Shown piece after piece: positions 26,813 through 35,626 of a DNA stretch of 45,555 nucleotides (the first letter of the stretch is position 1; each line of letters starts with the position of its first letter). A model generated the notes under the pieces. That model did not search any database, was not told the origin of the DNA, and saw only the letters and a list, made by a program, of their open reading frames with translations. This stretch comes from Planctomycetia bacterium (GTDB taxonomy: Bacteria > Planctomycetota > MHYJ01 > WSZJ01): positions 1 to 45,555 of the forward strand of contig JADLHC010000227.1 of the NCBI GenBank assembly GCA_020849035.1, given 5' to 3'. The translations under genes were made by a program, and so were the position numbers.

Positions 26813-28239
26813 TTCTCGTCCACCTGCATCTTCGCGCCGCCGGCGAGCTCGAACGCCTTCTCCAGCGCGTCGAAGATGTTCGTGGCCTCCTGGGGCTCCA
26901 GCTTCTCCGCGAACGCCTGCGCCTGCTGCTTGGCGGACTTCGTCGCGATCACCATCTTTGTCGGCGAGTAGACCTTCACGTCGCTCGAGAAGGTGACGAT
27001 GTTGAAGCGCGCGTCCTCGGGGAGGCCGCCGATCGCCTTCGCGAGTTCCCAGCGGGCGATGTCGATCTTGCGCTTGCCCTTCGGGCCCTGGCCCGCGGGG
27101 GCGCCGCCGCTGTCGGTGTCGGGGGTCCACTTGGCCGGCTCGGCCATGCTTCCCGAGACGTCGACGACGAACACGAGGTTCTTGGACTTCGTGCGGATGC
27201 CGTAGAACTCCACCGTCGTGCCGCCGCCCGCTGCGGGCGGTTCCGGGTTCACCGGGGGCGGATTCCCCGCCGCCGCGCCGCCGTCCTTGCCGTCTTCCTT
27301 CTTGTCGTCCTTCTTCGGCTCCTCCTTCTTCGCCAGCTCCCCGCTCTCCCACTTCGCCTTGTTGATCTCCCACCAGCCCTTCCACCCCAGCGCGTCCGCG
27401 TTGAACGTCAGGCCCGTGATCGCCTTCAGCGCGCGGTCGATGTCCTCCTTCACGCGCCCGTCCTCCTTCTCCATCCGCGCGATGAGCGGGCCGACCGTGT
27501 CGCGCAGCTCGAGCATCGCGAGCGCGTCGCACGCCGAGACGCGCACCTGCCAGCGCTCGTCCTCCAGCGCCTTCAGGATCAGGTCGCGCTGGTCCTTCGC
27601 CTTGCGGCGCCCGAGCGCCTCGATCGAGGCTCCGCGGACCCGCGCGTCCTTGTCCGCCGCCGCCGCGACCAGCGCCGGCCCCGCCTTCGCGTCCTCGGCC
27701 GGCGCGTAGCCCAGCGCCCCCGCGATCGCCGCCCGCGCCCGCCAGTTCTTGTCCTTCATCCCCTCGTCGCACAGCCATTTCACCGCGTCCGCGTCCCGCG
27801 TCTTCTTCAAGGCCTCCGCCACCGCGTCCGGCACCAGCGACAGCTCGTTCACCTTGTCGTTCAGCTCGTCCATCCGGGCTTTCTTCTTGTTGAAGATGTC
27901 CGCCTCGCTCGCGGCCACCATCCCGTTCCCCTGCTTCGCGAACTTGTTGATCCGCTCCACCGCCGCGAGGAACTCCGGCTCGAACGCGTCCCGCTCCGCC
28001 TCCGCCCCCTCCAGCGCCTTGTCCGGCATGTCGATCAGCTGCACCAGCAGCTTCACCCCCTCCACGCAGTCCGCCGCCCCCACCGCCTGCGCCGCCTTCA
28101 CCCGCGCGTCCCCGTCCTTCGTCGAAAACGCCCGCTTCGCCTCCGCCTCCAGCTTCTTCCACTCCTCGGGGGTGGGCTTGGCGAACAGCGGCAGCGCGGC
28201 GAGGGAGAGCAGCAGCGCACAGAAGCGGCGAAGGCGCAT
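26602..28239 (-). CDS. Secreted HEAT-repeat + VWA domain protein
   Basis: 545 residues. The ATG at 28239 follows AGGAGG with 6-nt spacing. Signal peptide at 1-20 (LLLSLAALPLFA). A helical N-terminal region with HEAT-like repeats at about 140-275 (WRARAAIAGALGY, DARVRGASIEALG, WQVRVSACDALAML) is followed by a Lys/Asp then Pro/Gly-rich linker (300-340). A VWA domain at about 350-545 has the metal site DVSGS at 360-364, Thr in EATNIFDAL and Asp in FMTDGKP, an intact-looking MIDAS. Exported. It lies between modules A and B on the same strand, but with gaps on both sides, so it is probably a separate transcript. Binding partner unknown. Confidence 0.85.
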   Translation of the reverse strand: MRLRRFCALLLSLAALPLFAKPTPEEWKKLEAEAKRAFSTKDGDARVKAAQAVGAADCVEGVKLLVQLIDMPDKALEGAEAERDAFEPEFLAAVERINKFAKQGNGMVAASEADIFNKKKARMDELNDKVNELSLVPDAVAEALKKTRDADAVKWLCDEGMKDKNWRARAAIAGALGYAPAEDAKAGPALVAAAADKDARVRGASIEALGRRKAKDQRDLILKALEDERWQVRVSACDALAMLELRDTVGPLIARMEKEDGRVKEDIDRALKAITGLTFNADALGWKGWWEINKAKWESGELAKKEEPKKDDKKEDGKDGGAAAGNPPPVNPEPPAAGGGTTVEFYGIRTKSKNLVFVVDVSGSMAEPAKWTPDTDSGGAPAGQGPKGKRKIDIARWELAKAIGGLPEDARFNIVTFSSDVKVYSPTKMVIATKSAKQQAQAFAEKLEPQEATNIFDALEKAFELAGGAKMQVDENYKLSVDTIMFMTDGKPTIGKSLDPKVIGDTVQKWNAVRKIRIHCVGIGDHDEALLKRLAEESGGQYVKR

Positions 28240-28266
28240 CGGGAACCTCCTGGGAGGGGAGGAACG

Positions 28267-28272
28267 ATGCTA
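28267..28272 (-). promoter_or_regulatory. -10-like hexamer TAGCAT before the HEAT/VWA gene
   Basis: TAGCAT on the minus strand, with AGGAGG and the ATG about 20-27 nt further downstream. It fits TANNNT. No clear -35 was seen. Confidence 0.3.
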
Positions 28273-28310
28273 GTCCCGCGGGGCGGGGGGGCGAAGCGCT
28301 TTTTCGGCGG

Positions 28311-28554
28311 CTACTTCTCGAGGGGCGGCGCGGCGTCGAGGCAGGCTTTCGCGGCGTCGCGGGCCTCGTCACGGAGCTTCATGAGCTGCTGGAGTTTCGC
28401 GACGAGGTCCGGTGCCACGTCGATCTCGCCAAGGCGCCGCGGGGCGTGCTCGGCGGAGTCGGAGCGCTCGTAGCGGCCGGCTTCGGGGTCTCCGGGAACG
28501 GGGGCTCTGCGGGAATGACGCCACCCGGGCCCCCGATTCCAGTTCGATCCTCAC
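28311..28554 (-). pseudogene. Broken small gene after the DUF58 gene
   Basis: A GTG at 28554 overlaps the DUF58 stop as GTGA, the usual junction of this operon, and opens VRIELESGARVA. That frame soon turns into an Arg/Pro-rich string. The coding-like frame instead is one that has no start codon and ends at 28311: SAEHAPRRLGEIDVAPDLVA then KLQQLMKLRDEARDAAKACL and a short end. This looks like a gene of about 80 codons with a frameshift or a small insertion near 28480-28540. There the plus strand carries GCGGGAATGACG, a string typical of REP-like palindromes in other bacteria. No family recognised. Confidence 0.4.
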
Positions 28555-29429
28555 GCCTCCAGCATCACGACCCTCAGCGTCCGGAACACGAACTCCTCGA
28601 AGTCCGCCGCCGACGAGGCGAACGCGTACGGCATGGCGTGCTTCGTGCACCAGCTCTCGACTTCGCGCCGGAACCCTTCCACGCGTCCCCGGTAGGCGCG
28701 GAGGACCGCGGCGTTGAGGGAGAGGTCGACGGAGGCGCCGGTTTCGGAGTCGATGAAGCGGACGTCGTCGGCGTCGGGGGGTTCGAGTTCCTCGGGGGCG
28801 AGGACGTGGACGACCATGGGCTGGAAGCCGGCGTGGGCGAGCTGGGCGAGGGGTTTCTCCCAGCCGGCGGGGTCGAGGAAGTCGGTGAGGACGAAGACGG
28901 GGCCGCGGCGGGGGTTGCGGGCGAGGAACGACCGGACGGTCGAGGTGAGGGACGTGGTCCCGGAGGGCTGGATTCCCTCGAGGAACTTCAGGAGCTTGAA
29001 GACGTTCGAGCGGCCGCGCTCGGGGCCGATCTTCTCCTGCTGTTCGGCGGCGTACGGGACGATGGAGACGCGGTCGAGGTTGGCGAGGCTGACGTACGAG
29101 AGGGCGGCGGCGACGCGCCGGGCGAAGTCGATCTTCGCGGGCTTGCCGAAGGACATGGAGGCGCTCGCGTCCACGAGGAAGTTGACGCTGAGGTCCTCTT
29201 CCTCGACGTAGAGCTTGAGGTACAGCCGGTCCATGCGCGCGGCGGCGTTCCAGTCGAGGTAGCGGGGGTCGTCGCCGGGGACGTACTCGCGGTAGTCGGC
29301 GAATTCGACCGAGACGCCGCGTTTCGTCGAGCGCCGCTCGCCCTGCATGCGGCCTGCGAAGGCGCGGCGGACGCGGATGGCGAGGCGTTCGAGGCGGCGG
29401 ATGAAGGCGGGGGTGAGGAGGTCGCTCAT
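28551..29429 (-). CDS. DUF58 domain protein (module B)
   Basis: 292 residues. The ATG at 29429 overlaps the permease stop (ATGA). DUF58 landmarks are present: REYVPGDDPRYLDWNAAARM, then LYLKLYVEEEDL and a VWA-like FLVDASASMSFGKP with VFVLTDFLD. No TM segment is seen, so it is a cytoplasmic VWA-fold protein. DUF58 proteins normally follow a MoxR AAA+ ATPase, and the two are thought to act as a chaperone pair. No MoxR gene is present in this window. Coupling to the ABC genes suggests it serves this transporter. Confidence 0.9.
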   Translation of the reverse strand: MSDLLTPAFIRRLERLAIRVRRAFAGRMQGERRSTKRGVSVEFADYREYVPGDDPRYLDWNAAARMDRLYLKLYVEEEDLSVNFLVDASASMSFGKPAKIDFARRVAAALSYVSLANLDRVSIVPYAAEQQEKIGPERGRSNVFKLLKFLEGIQPSGTTSLTSTVRSFLARNPRRGPVFVLTDFLDPAGWEKPLAQLAHAGFQPMVVHVLAPEELEPPDADDVRFIDSETGASVDLSLNAAVLRAYRGRVEGFRREVESWCTKHAMPYAFASSAADFEEFVFRTLRVVMLEA

Positions 29430-31021
29430 GCGGCCGGCTCCGGAGCGGGCGGCGCCGGGCGCGCGACGGCCGCGCGGCGCGCCGACTCGCGCAGCGCGTC
29501 CGCGATCCAGCCGACCGCCGACATCACGACGCCCAGCCCGTAGTGGAACGCCACGAACGGCACCCAGACCGGCGTCGCCAGCCCCACCTTCGGCATCACG
29601 TGCACGCCCGACCCCGGCCACGCCGTCGCGTAGAACACCTTGTACAGCACCCATGGGTAGCACAGGTACCCCGGCGTCCCCCACGACAGCGCCTCGTCGT
29701 CCGGATACCCCCCCGTCGCCGCGAACTGCCAGACGGCGCTTCCCACCGGCACCGCGATCATCAGGAATCCCGCGAAGCCGCGCGCCAGCGCCGCGGGGAG
29801 CGGAAGGGTGGAGAGCCAGAGGCAGAGGCCGCACCCGAACACGACGGGAGCGAAGGCGACGAGCGCCACGAGCCACAGCGCGGAGTCGGGGTTGCGGGCG
29901 TCGAACCCGAGCGTCGCGGTCGCGAGCGCCCCGCCCGCCGCGAGGACGGCGGCCGTGACGCCCAGCGTGAACACCCAGCCCCGGCGCGCGCCCGGGGCGA
30001 ACAGGCGCAGCGGGAGGAGCGGGCCGCGGAGGCGGTCGAGGAGCTTGAAGAGGCGGATCCCCTCGAGGGGGAGGTCGGCCGCGAAGAACGAGAAGAGCAT
30101 CCCGGTGAAGGAGACGAAGATCCACCAGGAGTAGAGGGACATGTAGCGCTCGGAGAGGTCGCGGGGCCCGAGGAAGTGGTTGAAGTTCCAGAGGAGGACG
30201 CCGGTGGCGGCGGGGATGAAGAAGAGGCCATAGATGCGGAGGGCGGTGGAGCGATTGGAGCCCCAGGGCTTGAGGCGGTTGACGGCGAGGATGAACAGGA
30301 ACGCGAACGGCGCCGCGAAGGCGTAGGCGGCGTCGCACGCGAAGATGCCGGCGTGCTGGGTGACGGCGCGGAGGATCTCGCTGATGTCGTTGCGGCCGCG
30401 CATGGCGCGGTCGATCACCTCGGTGAGGACGCCGCCGACGGGGAAGCCGACGACGAAGATGAACACGTAGGACATCCCGACGGCGCGGGCGACGGTCTGG
30501 GAGACGGCGCTGGCGTAGACGCCCCACATCGCGACGACGAGGGCGAACAGGAACAGGCCGCCGTACGCGGCGACCGGCTCCCACCCGGAGAGGCCGCCGT
30601 ACCAGAACGGGAGCGCCATGAGCGGCAGCCCGGCGAACAGGTACACCGCGACGTAGCCCATCGCGGCCATGAGCTGCCCCCAGACGATCTCCCACGGCCG
30701 GATCGTCGTCGTCGAGAGCAGCTCCAGCGTCGACTTGTCGCGCTCGCGCACGATCGACGTCCCCGCGAACCCCGGCACCAGGAGCGCGATCAGCCCCGCC
30801 TGCACCGTCACGAGGATCCCGAACGTCGCCTGCCCGATCGCGCTTCCCGGCATCCCGTCCTGCTCCATCGCGAGGGCGGTCATCCAGAGGACGAACAGCG
30901 AGAGGGCCTGGGCGCCGGTGAAGAGGAGGACGAAGCGCCACCCGCGGAAGGTGGCGCGGAGTTCGCGGACCGGGATAGGCCCGGCGGCGAAGTCGGCGAG
31001 ACGCGCGGCGAGGCGGCTCAC
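29426..31021 (-). CDS. ABC-2-type permease (module B)
   Basis: 531 residues. The GTG at 31021 makes a GTGA overlap with the ATPase gene. An amphipathic N-terminus, then many TM segments. One ABC-2 coupling motif is clear at about 85-115 (VRERDKSTLELLSTTTI to GQLM), while the second half lacks a recognisable copy. It is therefore a longer, single-motif relative of the module A permeases. The C-terminal part has further hydrophobic segments and an Ala/Pro tail. Forms the membrane part of an exporter with the ATPase before it. Substrate unknown. Confidence 0.85.
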   Translation of the reverse strand: MSRLAARLADFAAGPIPVRELRATFRGWRFVLLFTGAQALSLFVLWMTALAMEQDGMPGSAIGQATFGILVTVQAGLIALLVPGFAGTSIVRERDKSTLELLSTTTIRPWEIVWGQLMAAMGYVAVYLFAGLPLMALPFWYGGLSGWEPVAAYGGLFLFALVVAMWGVYASAVSQTVARAVGMSYVFIFVVGFPVGGVLTEVIDRAMRGRNDISEILRAVTQHAGIFACDAAYAFAAPFAFLFILAVNRLKPWGSNRSTALRIYGLFFIPAATGVLLWNFNHFLGPRDLSERYMSLYSWWIFVSFTGMLFSFFAADLPLEGIRLFKLLDRLRGPLLPLRLFAPGARRGWVFTLGVTAAVLAAGGALATATLGFDARNPDSALWLVALVAFAPVVFGCGLCLWLSTLPLPAALARGFAGFLMIAVPVGSAVWQFAATGGYPDDEALSWGTPGYLCYPWVLYKVFYATAWPGSGVHVMPKVGLATPVWVPFVAFHYGLGVVMSAVGWIADALRESARRAAVARPAPPAPEPAA

Positions 31022-31941
31022 TGGACCTCCCCGCGGGTGATGCGGAGGAAGAGGTCCTCGAGGTTGGCCTTCTCCTCCTCGAGGCCGGTGACGGGGACGC
31101 CGGCCCCGACGAGGGCGGCGACGATGTCCGCGGCGGCGCGCTCGTCGCCCTGGTGGCGGAAGCGGACGGAGGCGTCGAGGGTCTCGAGGATCTCGAGGCC
31201 GGGGAGGGTGACGAGTTTCTCGACGGCCTTGAGGGGCTCCCAGGTCCGGAGGACGAGGGTGCATCCGGGATTGAGGCGCTCGACGATGGACGCGATCGTC
31301 CCCGCGGCGACGAGGGAGCCTTTCTCGAGGATCCCGACGCTCGTGCACATGTCGGCGAGCTCGGTGAGGATGTGGGAGGAGACGATGATCGTCTTGCCCA
31401 TCGAGCCGAGCTCCTTGAGGAGGGCGCGCAGCTCGATGCGGGCGCGTGGGTCGAGGCCGGCGGCGGGCTCGTCGAGGATGAGGACGGCGGGGTCGTGGAG
31501 GAGGGTCTTGGCGAGGATGAGGCGCTGGCGCATGCCCTTGGAGAGGCTCGTCGCGAGCTTGTGCCGGAGGCCGCCGAGGTCGGTGAGGTCCATGACGCCC
31601 TCGATCGCGGCCTTGCGGCGCTCGCGGGGGACGCCGTAGGCGCCCGCGAAGAAGTCGAGGTACTCCCAGACGTCGATCCCCTCGTAGACGCCCGCGTAGT
31701 CGGGCATGTAGCCGATGGTGCGCCGCACCTCCTCGGGGTACTCGAGCACGTCCATCCCCGCGACGCGCGCCGAGCCCGACGTCGGCTCCAGCAGCGTCGA
31801 CAGGATGCGCATCGTCGTCGTCTTCCCGGCGCCGTTGGGGCCGATGAAGCCGAAGATCTCCCCGCGCGGCACCGTGAACGTGATGCCGTTGACGGCCCGG
31901 AAGGGGCCGAAGGTGCGGACGAGGTTGGAGACTTCGATCAT
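31018..31941 (-). CDS. ABC transporter ATPase (module B)
   Basis: 307 residues from the ATG at 31941 (ATGA overlap). Walker A GPNGAGKTT, signature LSKGMRQRLILAKTLL (canonical-like, unlike the SRGNQQRL of module A), Walker B LILDEPAAGLDP and H-loop SSHIL. The C-terminal extension resembles the module A ATPase. The two ATPases are paralogues with the same domain plan. It powers the adjacent ABC-2 permease. Confidence 0.93.
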   Translation of the reverse strand: MIEVSNLVRTFGPFRAVNGITFTVPRGEIFGFIGPNGAGKTTTMRILSTLLEPTSGSARVAGMDVLEYPEEVRRTIGYMPDYAGVYEGIDVWEYLDFFAGAYGVPRERRKAAIEGVMDLTDLGGLRHKLATSLSKGMRQRLILAKTLLHDPAVLILDEPAAGLDPRARIELRALLKELGSMGKTIIVSSHILTELADMCTSVGILEKGSLVAAGTIASIVERLNPGCTLVLRTWEPLKAVEKLVTLPGLEILETLDASVRFRHQGDERAAADIVAALVGAGVPVTGLEEEKANLEDLFLRITRGEVQ

Positions 31942-33779
31942 TTCACCAGGCGCTCGACGGGGATGATGAGCACGGTCACGTCGCGCACGGTCTCCGCGGC
32001 GGCGCCGTTCACGAGCGGGACGTCGCCGCCGCCCCTCACGATCGCGATCACCGCCGTCTCGGTGGTGAGCATGAACTGCGGGTCGAGCGCGCGGAGGAGG
32101 AGGGCGTCGGGGGAGTCGTCGCCGTAGTCCGTGAAGGGCGTGGGGCGCCGCGGGAAGAGGAGGGAGCCGCGGTACGAGCGTCCCGACGGGATCGGTCCGA
32201 GGTCGGCGATGCGGGCGCCGGCTTCGTAGTAGAAGGCGCGCTCGATGTCGATGCGCGAGCCGTTCACGATGGAGAGGTCGCCCGAGGCGACGGCCGAGAT
32301 GGTCCCGAAGTCGCGCCGCCCGACGGCGGCGAAGTAGGCGGGCTCGTTGGGCTGGAGGGCGCGCCGCACCGGCGCCCCGTCGGCGCCGCCATACGCGGAG
32401 TCCATCGGCGCCTCGTTGCGCCCGTCCGTCATCGGCGCCAGCCGGCCGAGCGGCGAGGCGAGGAGCGCCTCCTGCCTCCGGGCGGACAGCGCGACGACGT
32501 GCTCGCGCGCCAGCCAGCCGCCGCCGTCAGGGCGGGCGATCGTGACGCGGTTGACGCGCACCGCGCGGTCGCGGCCGATCCAGCCCGCGGCGAGGAGCAG
32601 GACCGATACGGCGACGGCGGCGGCCGGGACCGTCACGACCGTCAGCGCCGGCGCGTGCCGCTTCCGGAGCAGCCAGAAGTTCGCGGGGCCGATGGCGACG
32701 ACGTAGGCGAACAGCGCGAGCAGGAGCAGCGCGGTCGTCGGGTAGCGCACCAGCCCCTGCCCCAGCGCTTCCACGAACCCGCGCCAGTACCACGTCCCGT
32801 GAGAGTCGTTGTAGAGATCCCACGGCGTCGGCGGGGGCGCCATCACGTCGAGCACGTTCTCCGCGAACGCCGCCATCCCGAGCGCGCCCGACTCGTTCCG
32901 GATCGCCGGCGCGTTGGCGTCGAACGTCAGCGCGGCGACGCGGCCGCTGCCCACGCGCCACGTCTTCACGAGGTTCCCCGCCGCCGGCAGCAGGTCCTCC
33001 CCCGGCCGTCCGAACGAGAGTACCGCGCGCGGGCCCGACTTCCCGAAGTACCTCGACGGGAACTGGTCCGCGTCCTCCTCCGACACCTGCCCCAGGTCGA
33101 TCAGCTCCTTCACCCCCGGCGACTCCAGCCACTTGCGGTCCGTCCCCGGCACCAGCAGCACCTGCCCGCCCATCTCCACCCAGGCGCGAAGCGATTTCCG
33201 CTGCTCCGCCGACCACGTTTCCAGGTCGGCGCCCGCGATCGCCACCAGCCCCGCCGCGCTCCACCCCTCCGCGTGCTCCGGCAGGTGCGCCTCCTGCGCC
33301 TCCCACGCCGCGTACCCGCCCCGCATCTTCCGCGCCGCAAGGAACGCGAACATCGTCACCGGTTGCTCCGCCCGCGACACCACCGCCAGCGTCCGCTCCG
33401 GCCCCTGCAGCCAGCCCCCCGCCACCTGCTTCGACGCCGCCTCCTTCCCCTTCCCGTCCACCAGGCGCAGCAGAAGCTCCATCCGCCACCCGGCCGTGTT
33501 CGCCATCACGAGGAAGAACCTCTTCCGCGACCCCGGCGCCACCGCGACGTCTCGCCGCGCCGAGGGGCCCGTCTCGGTGCGCGTCTTCAGCACCGCCTCC
33601 AGCGTCCCGCGGAACTCCGCCCCGTCGGTGTTCTCCACCTCCGCCCACACCTCGATCCACGGATCACCGGGGCGCGGCGGAAGGCAGTAGCCGCCGTCGA
33701 TCGCGGGGGAAGCGGCGGCGGCGGCGGCGCCGAGCGCGAGGACCGCCGCAGCGGCCAGCAGGGAAAGAGGCCGCATCAC
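31938..33779 (-). CDS. Exported membrane protein with central IGP motif (module B)
   Basis: 613 residues if the GTG at 33779 is used; the next codon is ATG (33776) and is an equally good start. Signal peptide at about 4-24. The extracytoplasmic region has an amidotransferase-like segment (LRAWVEMGGQVLLVPGTD, about 197-214). Then come TM segments around LFAYVVAIGPANFWLLRKR (IGP at 363-365) and LTVVTVPAAAVAVSVLLLAAGW, and a C-terminal extracytoplasmic domain. Layout and motif position match the module A protein at 21309-23162. It begins 6-9 bp after the interrupted DUF4175-like gene. Unknown function; probably a fixed partner of this ABC-2 transporter type. Confidence 0.75.
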   Translation of the reverse strand: MMRPLSLLAAAAVLALGAAAAAASPAIDGGYCLPPRPGDPWIEVWAEVENTDGAEFRGTLEAVLKTRTETGPSARRDVAVAPGSRKRFFLVMANTAGWRMELLLRLVDGKGKEAASKQVAGGWLQGPERTLAVVSRAEQPVTMFAFLAARKMRGGYAAWEAQEAHLPEHAEGWSAAGLVAIAGADLETWSAEQRKSLRAWVEMGGQVLLVPGTDRKWLESPGVKELIDLGQVSEEDADQFPSRYFGKSGPRAVLSFGRPGEDLLPAAGNLVKTWRVGSGRVAALTFDANAPAIRNESGALGMAAFAENVLDVMAPPPTPWDLYNDSHGTWYWRGFVEALGQGLVRYPTTALLLLALFAYVVAIGPANFWLLRKRHAPALTVVTVPAAAVAVSVLLLAAGWIGRDRAVRVNRVTIARPDGGGWLAREHVVALSARRQEALLASPLGRLAPMTDGRNEAPMDSAYGGADGAPVRRALQPNEPAYFAAVGRRDFGTISAVASGDLSIVNGSRIDIERAFYYEAGARIADLGPIPSGRSYRGSLLFPRRPTPFTDYGDDSPDALLLRALDPQFMLTTETAVIAIVRGGGDVPLVNGAAAETVRDVTVLIIPVERLVK

Positions 33780-33785
33780 GGGGCG

Positions 33786-34253
33786 CTATTTCAGCGAGTC
33801 GAAGTAGTCTTTGACCGCGCGACGGTATTCCTCGGGATAGGCCTCGTCGTCCATGGCCTTCTCCATCTCCGCGCGGTATTTCACGAGCACCTTCTCGAAC
33901 GGCACGCTCGCGGTCCCCTCCTCCGGCTCCGCGAACCCGCCGTCGCCCACGACCTCGCCGGGATCGCCCGGCATCATCGGCACCTCGACCTGCTCGTCGT
34001 GGAACTTCGTCGTCTTGCGGTCGCGCTCCTTGCCGAACAGCTTCTCCTTGTGCCCGCCTCCCGGCCCGGGGCCGCCCTGGCCGTCCTCCACCCACTCCGG
34101 GTCCGGCTCGCCGTTGTCCGCCTCGTCGCCCGGTGACTTCCGGCCCGCAAGCTTCCCCTGCGCCTTCCCCGTCGCGCGCCCCGCCTTGCCGAGCGCCCGC
34201 TCACCCTTCGATCCGAGGCCGCGAATCCAGCGGCCGAGTGCGCCGTTGCCCTC
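33786..34253 (-). pseudogene. C-terminal part of the DUF4175-like gene, separated by an in-frame TGA
   Basis: This open frame continues in exactly the same register after the TGA at 34254-34256 and runs 155 codons to a TAG. It has no ATG, GTG or TTG start for more than 50 codons; the first is a GTG at 34091. Composition (Gly/Lys-rich, then EYRRAVKDYFDSLK at the end) fits the tail of the upstream protein. The junction reads GGGS-stop-EGNGALG, where a GGA to TGA change would restore a Gly-rich linker. It is either a nonsense mutation, a sequencing error, or a start from the GTG at 34091 giving a 101-residue protein. Confidence 0.6.
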
Positions 34254-35615
34254 TCAGGAACCGCCGCCGCAGTCCTTCTGCAGCTTCTTCGCCAGCTCCT
34301 CCAGGTCCTTCTCCGACATCTTCTTCAGCATCTCCGCGAACTTCTTCAGCTCCCCGGGATCCATCCCCTCGAGCTGCTCGATCAGCTTCTTCAGCTCCTC
34401 GTCGTCCAGCGCCCCCTGCTTCCCTTCCTTCCCCAGCTTCTCCGACAGCTTCGCCAGCCGGTCCAGCGCCTTCTTCACTTCCTCGTCGTCGAACCCCTTC
34501 GCCTTCAGCAGCTCCTCCATCTTCTTCAGCAGCTCCGGGTCCAGCTTCCCCGTCTTCGGCCCCTTCGCCTTCGCCGCCGCCGCGTCCTTCCGCGCCTGCT
34601 CCGCGCCCGCCTTCGAGAGACCCTTCCAGCGCTCCTTCGCCGCCTTCATCGCCTCCTCGAACGCCTTCTTGTCCCCGCGCCGCGCCGCGTCCGCCGCCTT
34701 CTTCAGCGCGTCCGCCAGCTCCTTGTCCTTCCCCGCCACCTTCGCCGCGCGCTCCAGCATGTCCGCCAGCTTCGCGTCTTCGGAGGGATTCTGCCCGAGG
34801 CGCGCCGCGCGCTCCGCGACCGCGTCCGTCGCCTTCCCGGACGCCATCCCGTGCGCCATCTCGTGCCCCTCGCCGTTCTCGCCCATCGTCGCCAGCGCCT
34901 CGCGCCGCGCCGCCGCCTTCTCCTTCTCCTCGCGGATCCGCTCCCCCAGCTCCCCGATCCGCGCCAGCGCCTCCTTCCGGTCGATCTTCCCTTCCTTCCA
35001 CTCCTCGCTGATCCGCTCCAGCTCCTTCCCCAGCTCCGCCAGCTTCCCGTCCCCCTCCTCCGCCCCCGCCTCCCGCAGCTCCTCCGCCGCCGCCGTCAGC
35101 TCCGGCGGCGCTTCCAGCCCCTTGAGCTCGTTCGGGGCGGCGATCACCGGGAGCGTCCGCGCGGGCACGAACAGGAGCAGCGCCGCGACCGCCGCGGCCG
35201 CCGCGAAGGACCATTTCGAGAGCCGCGGCACGTGGGTCGCGAAGATCTTCTTCTCGTCGGGAAGCGGCTTCGCGGCCGCGTCACGCTCGATGAGCGCGGC
35301 CCATTCGGAGCCGTCGAGCTCGAGGGCCGTGGAGAAGCGGTCTTCGCCGCCGCAGGCGCGGTCGGCGGCCCGGGCGACGTCGGCGAGCGGGATGCGGCGG
35401 GCGATGCGCGCGGCGAAGGCGATCGCGGGGACGGCGGCGAAGGCGCCGAGGGCGACCCAGAGCGGCTGCGGCCACGCCCAGAGCTTCGCGCCCCCCACGT
35501 ACGCCGCGGCCAGCGCCGCCCCTCCGAACGACCCCCAGACGGCCGCGCGCACCGCGGCCTGCAGCCGCAGGCGCTTTTCCCAGGAGACGAGCCGGTCACG
35601 GAGGAGGGCGTTCAT
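34254..35615 (-). CDS. DUF4175-like membrane/coiled-coil protein, probably truncated by TGA (module B, first gene)
   Basis: 453 residues from the ATG at 35615. Three hydrophobic segments lie near the N-terminus (about 25-45, 50-70 and 137-152), followed by an Ala/Glu/Lys-rich helical coiled-coil region from about 165 to the end (GKLAELGKELERISEEWKEG, LLKKMEELLKAKGF). This is the layout of DUF4175-type proteins that accompany VWA/DUF58/ABC clusters in planctomycetes. It ends at KLQKDCGGGS before TGA, and the frame stays open for 155 more codons downstream. A perfect TATAAT ends only 11 nt before the ATG. Confidence 0.72.
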   Translation of the reverse strand: MNALLRDRLVSWEKRLRLQAAVRAAVWGSFGGAALAAAYVGGAKLWAWPQPLWVALGAFAAVPAIAFAARIARRIPLADVARAADRACGGEDRFSTALELDGSEWAALIERDAAAKPLPDEKKIFATHVPRLSKWSFAAAAAVAALLLFVPARTLPVIAAPNELKGLEAPPELTAAAEELREAGAEEGDGKLAELGKELERISEEWKEGKIDRKEALARIGELGERIREEKEKAAARREALATMGENGEGHEMAHGMASGKATDAVAERAARLGQNPSEDAKLADMLERAAKVAGKDKELADALKKAADAARRGDKKAFEEAMKAAKERWKGLSKAGAEQARKDAAAAKAKGPKTGKLDPELLKKMEELLKAKGFDDEEVKKALDRLAKLSEKLGKEGKQGALDDEELKKLIEQLEGMDPGELKKFAEMLKKMSEKDLEELAKKLQKDCGGGS

Positions 35616-35626
35616 GGGTTCCCCGC

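Noticed and set aside
28369..28554. Arg-rich 61-codon peptide starting at the GTGA after DUF58 as a real protein
   Set aside because: Composition is that of an out-of-frame reading. Coding-like codons are in a different frame, so the locus is better read as a frameshifted gene.
34254..34256. TGA as selenocysteine codon or reassigned glycine codon
   Set aside because: Many genes in the window end at TGA, so it is a normal stop here. The context is a Gly-rich linker with no Cys/Sec redox motif, and I saw no SECIS-like hairpin right after it.
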